Source: Rhodamnia argentea (Eukaryota; Streptophyta; Magnoliopsida; Myrtales; Myrtaceae). From it: 64,000 nt of DNA. The notes under the pieces are model-generated. The model made no database searches, was not told the DNA's origin, and saw only the letters and a program-made list of their open reading frames with translations. The position numbers were made by a program, and so were the translations under genes. Shown piece after piece: positions 47,254 to 57,714 of the stretch (position 1 is its first letter; every line of letters starts with the position of its first letter). Where the stretch lies: positions 24,600,283-24,664,282 of the forward strand of contig NC_063156.1 in the NCBI RefSeq assembly GCF_020921035.1, written 5' to 3'.

Positions 47254-50200
47254 TCAGTCACTTTCACTTTCTGAAAAGTATCTCTGAGCATCGAATGGCT
47301 GATACCGGGAGCTTGCACCTTGATCATCTGAAGGGGGTGTTGCGTTCATTGGTGCAAATGCTGCAATTGGCATGCATAATAAATACATGAGAAATGGTGT
47401 ACACTATTGCAACCTGAATTATAAGAACCCAAGGGAAATTTCCAATGACAAGAAAGAGCCATCAATCCAAGTGCTGCCTTCAGAATGCACTAAGGAAATC
47501 AGATTGCATCCACTCACAGTCCTTGTGACTTGTGAGCTTTCAGAATTTGCAATGACATAGTTTGCATAATTTACTCTACAAACAGAAAACCATCCCCGGA
47601 CACGAGATATTGTTAATTCAATTTTTGTTTTCTCAATCCTCTTATGGCTTTTTCGAATATTACACACGAATGCTTCAAGTTCACCCACACTTGCATGGCT
47701 AAAATTAAGGATGGAACCTAAGCTATATTCTGCAAAGAGAACATTTTCTTTCCCTTGATAAAGTACATTCATTTTCTTGACAAACATAATTCATTTTCCT
47801 GCAAATCGACAAAGAACACAGCTATGCAATCACATTTGCAATGTCATAGCCATCTGACATATAGGGAAATGCTTGAACAAGAAAATTAGGAAAAAAGTAT
47901 ATGGAGAAGATTTTCATCTTCTAGCTTAAGAAGTTAAAGGAGGTATTGATCAGCAAAAAGAGTGAACCAACAGACATGATCAATAGCATCCATATCATGC
48001 AGGTAAAGGTAAATTTTTTAGTGCACTTCTCATAAAAGCATGCTGCTGCTGAAGCTTGAGTGTGTCAGAACAAGTAATAACCATAAGTGAAAATACAGCT
48101 CATACATTTCTCATGGGTACTTTATGCTTATATATCACTAGATAATTCTTTTCAGTGGTAATGAGATTCCATTAAGAAGGTACCAAGGGGGTTCTGTCCC
48201 CATACAAAACGGCAATAGGCAAAAGCTACGTATATGCAAAATTATGCACAAAAGATTGTTTCTAACATTTCCAAAAAACTGGAAGCATGAATTTGAACTT
48301 GAACATACATAGATTTAGTGATAGGAAATAAAAAGACTCATAAACAAGTCTGCAGACAAATCACAGATTGATGACATCACAACCAAGGGAGCACGTCAAT
48401 AAAATTGGACTAAGAAACGTGACTCCGACAAATAGGGACAGATCTACACTTAGAATCTTGAGGGGGCCAAAATGGCCCAACTATGGTCCCTCAGGAGACC
48501 AATCTCCCATTGTTCCTTATCAAAATCAAAGTTCATTTTTCTGGTATTTCCATATAAAGTGTCCTAATGGGCAAATTTTTTATTTTTGTTTTATGACACT
48601 TGTGTGGGAGTTGCGAATTCGAACCGCAGATACAACTAGGTAATTGAGGGGATTGATCCCCAGAACATAGAAACCCTGAACACAAATATTCTCGACCCAC
48701 GAAATATTATTCTAAAAAACCATTGATTTAGCTAATCAATGTTGGCAGAATATATATTCTGCCACTTAATAACAAACTTTCTATCAACCCATCAATCTGA
48801 CTTATACCGACATGGAACAATAGAGAGTTGCTAATTTGACAAAAAGATCTTAAGCAGAATTGGTCCATAATCTTAAGAGACAGGTTAATTTAAGGGTTCT
48901 CTCTATCGTTTTAGAATGAGAAAAATAAGAAGAATTCCTACTATTGCAACCATGAATAATATGAAAATTTTACTTTGGAATTCAAGTAGACTTGGTATCC
49001 GACCTATTCATTGGGTCCCCTGACTTCTGTTAATTTGGAAGCTATTCATTTTTGTTGGCAAAATCTAATTGGACTGGCTTTTTCAGGAGCGAGAGAGCAA
49101 TTGAGATCGACATGAGTGTAAGAAACATAAATTATGCGTAATGGCAGCTCAGAATACTTGGCAAATATATGTTGATTAGATTGTAAGGATGAAATAACAG
49201 GTAGATACCCAGAATATTTTCCATAAACCCACTCGTTACTTGATTCAAGGAACAGCTGCCTTGGGTGACATGGTGTAATTTAGGTCCAATGCAACCAGCT
49301 CATTTCTCAGAACAAGAAATTCTGTTCTGCCTTATCCTTTGTCTAGCTAAATCATGATCTTCATTTTATATTGAATGGAACAACAGGTGATGCCCAGATT
49401 AGTTTCCATAAACCCACTAGTCTTTAATTCCCGAAGTAGCTGCCCTGGGCAACATAATAAGAATATGGGTGCCAAAACAAGAAATTACATCCGCCCTCTC
49501 CTTTTGTATGAATAGCTAATCCATCAACTATCGAAAACGAACAACAAGACTCACAAAAGTTCAATAGCCTACAGACCCATCGCTGTCAAGAAAAGATGAC
49601 AAATCATGTAGCTTGTCTTCTTAAATGGGAAGTTAAAAAATTCATGCTGTTACCACATAGGTCACAAACAATAGAAGTTGGTGGAAGACATGTATGTACC
49701 TTGGGAGTAAAAAATCACTGGCAAGCAGCTCATAGATTGGTGAAACCAATGGACAAAGATGAATCATTCAAGAAGTCAAACATGAACTTACCTTTCTCCC
49801 TCGTTCTTCTCTCTCTATCATATTCGAACTTATCTCGAATTTGGTTAACCTTTTCCCACGTATCACCTTGTCCATTCCTTACAAATCCTTGCTCCTGCAT
49901 TCAGAAAAATCTACCATCTTTAACATACCTCATCATCTAATGGACGTGCAGAGATTATTATTATCATTCAAAGACACAGCACCGTAAGTTGCGAGAAATT
50001 AACCACATTTGCCTTCATAATTATTACAGTCTCCTGGGGATCTCATCGGATAAGAAAGTAATACTTAAATAAGACAGGAATTCTGATTCCACACCAGTAC
50101 CTTGACTTGGCCTGCATAAGACCTCCTGCTCCTGAAACATAAAGCAGATATACAACACAGTTATAGTTGGTTCATACTATCTCTTGAAAGCTGAAATAAA

Positions 50201-51345
50201 ACCTATGCTTTACTTTTATGACTTAGCTAGTGAGAAACTTCCCAATAGATTAGTCGTGTCTCAAATTTCAAGGGCTAAAAGTTCTTTAAACCGCATCAAT
50301 TAAAGAGGACAAAATTTCATGCATGTCATTGCCCAACCTGTATGGGGAAAAATCTTGATCATCATCCTCAGCAGATTCATAATTTGCATGATCTTGGGCA
50401 ATTTTCTTTGAATACCCTTCATCCCAATACAACCTCTCCCAATTCTCCCTAAGCTCATTATACAGTTCCGTATACCTTTTGCACCAAGGCTCATGCTCCT
50501 GAATCATAACCGCAAGTCAAAAATGAGAATGCAACGGTAAACAACAAATCTTCAACACTTCAATTGACTCAGAGCACGTAGTTGAGATTCAAACAAAATT
50601 AATGTGGGTTCTTTCAATTCTCCATCACACACTGTTCACACAGTCCCAACATATACATCAATACTCATCCCCCTGAAAGCTCACCTCCAGTCTCAGTCGA
50701 ATGCTGTAACACAATACCCAATACAGGCGAACAGTTCCGTGCATCATTACCACGAATAGAACAAATGAATGAACACTCAACAAAACACCCATAATAAATG
50801 GTAAAAAGAAAGAAATTATTTGAAGAGCTACAGACCACGTAACCCACAAGGCCAAACATCATTTGCATAAAATACAACAACGCAATCAACACACAACCGA
50901 CATTCAAGCTGAAGACTAAATCCAAATCCTCACTCCCATCAACATTTCACACAGCGCAACGACAAGGAGCTACAGACACATTTCCCACAACGCAAACACT
51001 AAATATTCGGACAGCAAATTGAGTTTCAGTACGGACCGCCTCCTTGAGCACGAGGCGGGTGCGGCGCATGAACTGCTCCCTGAGCTGCTTCCGCCGCCTG
51101 TTGGGGATGTTGTCCCTCGGGATCACGAAACGCTCGCGCGGAGGCACGTTGTCGCCGATCTCGTGCATCTCGCCGTCCACGACCCACCACTCCGATTTCT
51201 CATCCGACTTCTTGAGCGCGAGAGGCGGCGACTTCGGCCGCCGCCGCGACGGGACGGCGTAGTGCCGAGGCGAGCAGAGGGAGCCGGCGGCGGCGAGAGG
51301 GAGGCATCGGTGGAAGGTGCGGATTCGTTTAGCGAGGGATTGCAT
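47254..51345 (-). CDS. Conserved plant protein, probably organelle-targeted, unknown function
   Basis: Five coding exons join in phase: 51345-51037, 50498-50338, 50131-50101 (31 nt), 49894-49792 and 47360-47254, giving 236 residues. The N-terminus (MQSLAKRIRTFHRCLPLAAA..., Arg-rich, no acidic residue for about 40 positions) looks like a mitochondrial presequence. It is followed by a charged, mostly helical protein: NRRRKQLREQFMRRTRLVLK, then EHEPWCKRYTELYNELRENW and DEGYSKKIAQDHANYESAED, then WEKVNQIRDKFEYDRERRTR and an end with SESESD. There is no membrane helix, enzyme motif or family I can name. Clean phase and typical splice sites argue for a real gene. It could be a small organellar ribosome or complex subunit, but nothing here proves that. 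Intron 4 is 2.4 kb. It is head-to-head with the HMCES-like gene. Confidence 0.8.
48380..48700. mobile_element. Possible decayed element in intron 4
   Basis: A segment beginning GGGACAGATCTACACTTAGA, followed by a GGGGGCCAAAATGGCCC palindrome and a GGGGATTGATCCCC palindrome, resembles the ends of common plant insertion repeats. Boundaries and type are not established. Confidence 0.3.
49195..49465. repeat. Direct repeat pair in intron 4
   Basis: About 49197-49280 and 49382-49460 share 'aacaggt', 'cccaga', 'tttccataaacccact' and 'agctgcc'...'tgggtgaca/tgggcaaca' in the same order, about 185 bp apart. They lie inside the 2.4-kb intron 4 of the minus-strand gene. Confidence 0.6.
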
Positions 51346-52221
51346 GGAAGAGTTTGGAGCAAGCTCTCCAGGGGGCGGGAGCTACTGTTTCTTCGGAGGG
51401 TTTTGTCCAGGTTTTTTCATTTTGGAGAGTTACTCGTATTTTTCGGATTCTGGTAACTGAAGTCTTAATTATTTTCCAATTTGGCCCCTCATTTTATGAA
51501 ATTTGTGGCATTACGCCCCCCCAACCAAATTTTTTATTACACCTGTGATCGCGTGACTGGACATGTTTCGATTTGAAAGGTAAATTGATCATATATCTCT
51601 TATTTATATGAGAAGAAATAAAGAAATTACTAAACAAATATAATAATTCACAATCACCAATAGCCATGCATTTCGACATTGACTCCAATCGCATCCTTGT
51701 CGAAATTTTACTCACATGCTAATATATGCTATTGTAGGCTATATATATATTTTCCACTTATGTATGTTTATGTGCGTTCACATGATGAAATTATTTTCAT
51801 AAGTCACGTGTTGTCATGTGCTTAAAGCTCCAAATATAATCTAGTCGGAGTCGCTGTCTAGGGATACATTGCAACCCGATTTCTACAATTCAGAGGGGGC
51901 GAATTGCCTAAATTAAAACATTGAGTGGGCAATTTGCGACAACCCTGAAAGCATGGGGATATTTATAATTCATTTCTATCTACTTGGGAAAAAAGGTTGG
52001 GGGAACAAAAATGAAAAAGAAGAAAAGCAGAGAGGCAGGACGACGCCCATCTCCGAGAACTGGGTCGAATCCAACGGCTCTCGTCGAGTTTCCACGTTAC
52101 TCAAGAGAAGGGAAATGAAACCGCCATTGGTTCTTCTTCCCGCCCGCTCTTTCCACTTCGCCTCGGGACTGCACGCGCTCGTCCTCGGAGCAGAGAGGGA
52201 GGGAGGGAGGGAGGGAGAGAG
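51346..52221. promoter_or_regulatory. Shared region between divergent genes
   Basis: The 876 bp between the ATG at 51345 (-) and the ATG at 52222 (+) must hold both promoters. It includes an AT-rich middle with a short TATATATAT tract (about 51742) and a purine-rich GGGA repeat (about 52195-52220) directly before the plus-strand ATG. No separate gene is recognised. Confidence 0.5.
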
Positions 52222-52319
52222 ATGTGTGGAAGAGCTCGTTGCACCCTCAGGGCCGACGACATCCCTCGCGCCACTCATCGCGGCGGTCAACCCTCCCGTA
52301 CCATCGACTTGGATCGGTA

Positions 52320-52351
<32 letters not shown>

Positions 52352-55300
52352 AGGTTTTCCGATGTATGTGCGAACGTGTGCACGGTATTCGTGTGGGTTT
52401 GAGAGCGCCGGAGGTGCATCCGATATTCGATTACAGAGAGATTACTTCTGTCGATTGAGCAGTGCGATTGAGCTATTCCCTGGTTTTCTGCTTTTCTTTT
52501 TAACGTGATAACGGGGAACCGATGGTCTGATTAACAAAGCGATGCTGCTCTTTTTTTTTTTTTGGAAAAATTTCCGGCTGGAAAGCAAGTCTCTGAAAAC
52601 TTCTTTGGCATATTGGGCTTCGTTTTTGCTCTCCAAAGTGTCATGAAAGTGTCTCTTGCTGGTGAGTAAGTGTTAGGACCTGTGCTTCATCACTCAGGTA
52701 CCGCCCTTGTTATAACTGTGCGCCGGGACGGAATTTGCCGGTGGTGCGGAGAGAAGAGAATTCAGACGGAGATGATTACGTGCTTCACTGCATGAAATGG
52801 GGGTTGATTCCCAGTTTCACCAAGAAAAACGAGAAGCCTGATCATTATAAGATGGTATTAACCTATTGCATGCAAATCCTTTCTTATGACTTCAACTTCT
52901 GTGATGCCACGTTAATAATTTGTGGACTTTAATGATGTCTTGCAGATCTTTTTTGTGGGGGCAATGTTTGGTTGATTTCGAGGATAGAGTTAGAGCTTAT
53001 GGGTTTAGTTTGGTTTTCTTCATGTAGAAACTTCCATCATGTCTAATTGTTGCCTGTCTGTTACAGTTCAATGCTCGGTCAGAGTCAATATATGAAAAGG
53101 CTTCATTTCGTCGTCTTATTCCCAAATGCCGCTGCCTTGTGACTGTTGAAGGGTATGCACATATCTAATCCTTGCATGAAGTGATCTTTTGGTTATGGAA
53201 CACAGTGGAGGCATATAACTTTCTTTAGTTAGCAGTTTCTATTTCTGGGATGACGTCGGACTTTACTTTTTTTTTTTTTTTGGCTAGGTACTTATATTTT
53301 ATGGTAATGGCGATCCACCTTCCCTTTTTAGTTCCATTTTGGCAATCAGCCTTTCCTATTTAGTTTTCTCCCCTACTGCCAAATATCTGTAGTAGGAATA
53401 ATCCTAGTTCAAATGTGGTTTTATTATCCTAATGCATGTTTGTGTAGTGGTATGCGGTCTCTTGTTAATTGTCGGGTATGCAGTCATTTTTCATCTGTTA
53501 CTGGATGCAGTGCCAAGGACGTACTGAAATTAAGAGCTTTAGTTGCAGATATCTCGAGGACTCTGTTTTCTAGTTATTGTATGACTGGAACAGAAAAAAT
53601 AGAGGATAATGTGGTGACTTCTTAAGCTAGAGTCCGACCTCATCTAATTAAAATCGTTAGGTTATCTGGATCATTGTTGAGAATTTTCCTTACCATGGTT
53701 TGCACCTTTTCCTTATCTTGATTGACTGTAATGGGTTACATTGATACTCTTAAGCATCGGATGTCTTGCTACTTCTGTCTGTTCTCTGGAGCACGTCATA
53801 TTTATGGTTGGCTCTCATTTCTTTCTGCCTCTTTTAGAGGTCATGTCATAGGTGCTGGATATTTCATTGAGTGGGACGTTTTGTAGTTCTCCTGTAGGTG
53901 ATAAGCTGCTTCTTTCAAGTTTTCTGCATTCTTTAGTGTGTTAATGAACTTGGATGTGCTATACAGATTCTATGAATGGAAAAAAGATGGATCCAAAAAG
54001 CAGCCATATTACATTCATTTCAAGGATGGTCGTCCCCTTGTTTTTGCTGCTCTGTATGATTCATGGAAGAACTCAGAAGGTTCATTACTCAGATAATATA
54101 AATTTCACTCCCTGCGTGTAATGACTGCGTTGAGAAAATCCTGTTTGTCCTTTTCCATCTTTTGTTTGCTATTTTTTCATTTTAATGTATTTCCTACCTC
54201 ACAGCTACTTTGCTTGAATTCAGGCCCAGCAATTTGCAATCTGTCGGTCTATGATGATCCATATGTAACTTTTGTTTTGCTTTAGCTGATCCTGCTCCCA
54301 AATGTCCACTTTATTTGTCCGATTTCTCTTATTATCTCTTTCTCTGGGGAAAAGGCAGTAAAAGCCTAATTTGATCTGATTAGATCTCCTTGACTTTGTA
54401 TGGACATACAATTCAAAGCCAGATCACTGAGCAAATGCTTTTCTGCAGGTGAAATTATTTACACATTTACCATCCTCACAACTTCATCATCTCCAGCTTT
54501 GCAGTGGCTACATGGTAAACAATTCTCGTTTTAGCTTTCTCATATCTAATCACGTGGTATCTCTCATATTCTACAATGACTCTCTTGATGTTGATGTACT
54601 TATGAGTTACAATCAGCAAGCTTAATCTTTGCCAGACCAAGCATAAAATAGTGATTGGTCGTGCTTTACAGAGGGGCTTAGATGTACACTTCTTGAAAGA
54701 TAAGATTTTGTGATTAGCTGGAAATTGCAGTTTCGGTTTAAGATTGTCGGAAACTGGAATGACTATGGGAGGATCTTAAAACCAAGGGTTAGTGCTTTTT
54801 ACACTGAATTAGTCCATAGATGTTTGGTTTTCACCACCCATTCAAGGTCTTAAGAGTCAGTTTCTTCATCACATTTCATAGCAAGTGGAGTGACAAAATT
54901 GCAGTTTTTCTGGTCATCTGTTTATGTTAGCCCGACATACATTAGAGACACTGGGGACATGGATTATGCAATATTGATTAGAGACGAGAGGACTTATGTC
55001 TATATCTTCACTGAACCTCCTCTGCAGATAGGATGCCCATTATTTTAGGTGACAAGGAGTCAACCGACACATGGCTGGGCCGTTCATCTTCTTCCAAATT
55101 TGATACCATGCTTAAACCATATGGAGAGTCAGATCTGGTAAGAGCTCCATGACTCTGGAAAGATTGGATGAGATCTGCCTTATGTAATGTACCTGGCTAA
55201 TAGAATTTTTTCGTTTAGGTTTGGTACCCCGTGACACCTGCAATGGGCAAGCCATCATTTGATGGACCAGAATGCATTAACGAGGTAAGCTATTTTTGGC

Positions 55301-56271
55301 TTATCTTCTTCATTTGTGACACTCACACCACAGTTTCACTTATAATGCCAAAGAATTTTACTCATAAGGGAAAGTATACAAGGCCTTCAAGACTTCATGG
55401 ATGGAGCACTAGAACGTTGACGTAAGGAACTTTGTATTTGCTGCTTTATGTGCAATATGCCTTTGGTTTCTTAGTTTCTTTATTCTTCATAGCGAATAAT
55501 CTTAGGGAGTTGCCAATAGTTGTCATTTTTGTTGCTTCGAAATGTGCTTCCATGAGCGATTCATAGCTGTTTATGTGTAGAAATATTTTTTGTGGATGGT
55601 GATGATCTCCTGAAGTTCCATGTGAAAAAAATGTGGTCAAATTGCCGTACTAGTTTAAAAAGCTACCCAAGAATCTATCCTCATTTCTCTTTGACCACGG
55701 GAACTCTTGTACTCACTGGCATAAGATGAAGATTTACGATGAAGATTGTTATCTACATAAATTGCCTCTGCACAAGAGCAGGCTTGATCCTCACGGAAAT
55801 AACTGAGTGGCTTTTCTGTCTTAATTACTCTTTCGTATCTAGAAATCTTCTTTGTTTTACATTGGTTACTTTTTGCAGATCCAACTGAAGAAAGAGGACA
55901 AAAACATGATTTCGAAATTTTTCATGAGAAAGGAAATCAAGAAAGAAGAAGAAGAAGCTAATGGAGAAGAGAAAAGCTCTCATCATGATTCTGTCGAGAC
56001 TGATGTGCATACAAGCTTAAAAGGGGAACCTAAAGTTGAAGGCTGCAATGAATTCTCATCATCGACTGATAAATCTGGCGATGCTAAACATCTTGATGAT
56101 GCAACAGGACAGGGCCAAGTCAAAAGGGATTATGAGGAGTTCTCAACTGATCCAGATCAACGCACATGCCAAACGGATGCCACCCAAACTAGTCCATTGA
56201 AGAAGAAAAGAGAGGTTAAGAGCAGTGAAGATAAACAGCCGACACTATTTGATTACTTTACCAAAAGCTAG
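52222..56271 (+). CDS. HMCES: HMCES/YedK-type SRAP abasic-site protein with C-terminal PIP-box-like motif
   Basis: Eight coding exons join in phase: 52222-52316, 52698-52854, 53067-53152, 53967-54079, 54449-54514, 55028-55137, 55219-55284 and 55879-56271, giving 361 residues. The SRAP domain occupies about residues 2-230. After removal of Met1, Cys2 (MCGRA) is the residue that forms a thiazolidine cross-link with abasic DNA. Asn38 (CYNCAPG), Glu116 (FYEWKK) and His172 (WLHDRMP) match the other active-site positions, so the domain should be functional. The tail (about 231-361) is charged and probably disordered, ending QPTLFDYF at 351-358, which fits the PCNA-interacting consensus Qxxhxxaa; vertebrate HMCES also carries a C-terminal PIP box. 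Expected role: shielding abasic sites in single-stranded DNA at replication forks, in the nucleus. The gene is divergent from the unknown protein at 47254-51345. Confidence 0.92.
52323..52351 (+). repeat. (CT)n array at the start of HMCES intron 1
   Basis: Intron 1 starts GTATCGC and then runs as an uninterrupted CT array ending CTAG. The array plus AG would itself look like a polypyrimidine tract with acceptor, only about 37 nt after the donor. This is the third gene here with this arrangement. Confidence 0.9.
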
Positions 56272-57714
56272 TTCGGATGCTTTAGCGGGATTTTGCGGCT
56301 TCATTTACGTCCCCTGGCTGTGTAATATTGTTGTTCTTGTATAGATTGTCGAAAGCTTACCTCCATTTTGTTGTTGGGAAGAGGTGTAGCTGGTATTGCT
56401 TGGTGATGGATATGTATATGGTGCATTTTGCGGGGACATGAAAGAACAGATGAATCTGTAAGATCTTTGGGGTCAGCACGGTACCATTGTTAGCTGTGTT
56501 TTTGCTTGGGACAGAATGCCGAGCAAAGTTTGTGCTATTTTCACTTCGCACTTACGTCGTCACTCTGGATTCCAGTGTACATGACTTACTCCGTGAGGTG
56601 GATGAGATTAATTCTCCTTAGTTAGTGGGGCAAAGAATTTGTTATCTATGAAAATCTGTCTAGATAATTACTCTACTGTTGGATAGTTTTCGTGTGGCCA
56701 CTGCATAATTGAAATTGTGCAAGAAGAGCAGATTCAGTATGGACCCATGAGCCAGCACCCAGCAGAAATCTAGAGACATAGTAGTTCTTTGATCGGTTGA
56801 AGCATTGACTTTAAAGCACAGAAAAATGCTGTCAGAGTGACGTCTTAGTTATGCAGTTTGGCTGTGCCGTTATTGTACAAATTTAGAAAGTAAAGGAAGG
56901 GGAGAAGTTTTACTGTAGAACGAAAATGCCATTAGCAGTCAACACAAGGGAAACAGTTGCGGGCGCAAAATGGGTAGAGACCAGATACAATTGTCAATCA
57001 ATCTGTCACCCCATGCTATCTGCATCACAATCTTCTTCAGCACCCGAAACGGACTCGCCACTGCTCCCCACCGGACCACCGGCCGCGTCCCCAGGCAGAA
57101 CCCACGCCGCTTGTTGCCGAGCCTTATCGTGTTGCCCCGCCGCCTCCTCAGCCGCCGGCGCGGGCGGCACCACCCGACCAAGATTGTGGAGTTCGACAAC
57201 ACAGAGATGCTATCGGCATCCTTCTTCTCCATTGCCAAAATTGGGAGCGTTTGGCATCTTCATATCCAATTAAATCTTTATATAGCCTATGAGGTGCGTC
57301 TATCGGTGTCAATCATTAGGATCATGATGGCTGTAATTATCGCCATCATTATGTTTTAAAGCCTGATGCTAAAGTGAAGTGAGTTGTGGCTTTTGGAAGG
57401 GGCTTCACCTTCTTTTTGAACTTTTTCTTCTTGAGCCTTGTGGTAGGCATGATCACAAGAGATAAGCCTCCACTAAACTAAAGAGGAATTACTAGAAGAT
57501 GCAGCAGTATTATCAAGTACCTTGGAATCCAATCATGACATGTATATGATTGCACTACCAAACTTTAGAATATAACTAAATAATTTGTTTTTTTATTAAG
57601 CAATCAAACCTAGAAAGTGTTTTTTTTTTTCTATTTATTTTAGTGTATCCACCATGCCGTGGAGGCTTTTGGCTCAAAATAATGAGGGAAAATTCTAAAT
57701 AAGAGCCAAGTGCC
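56272..57714. other. HMCES downstream region; no recognised gene
   Basis: The first few hundred bases are probably 3' UTR. A GC-rich patch at about 57040-57190 gives open frames on both strands that match no family. The rest is AT-rich. Confidence 0.35.

Noticed and set aside
51019-51456. 145-codon plus-strand frame over the start of the unknown minus-strand gene
   Set aside because: Antisense to a GC-rich exon whose own strand has a coherent, spliced protein with a presequence.
56926-57359. Overlapping plus and minus frames in a GC-rich patch
   Set aside because: All frames are open because of composition; no known motif and no splice partner.
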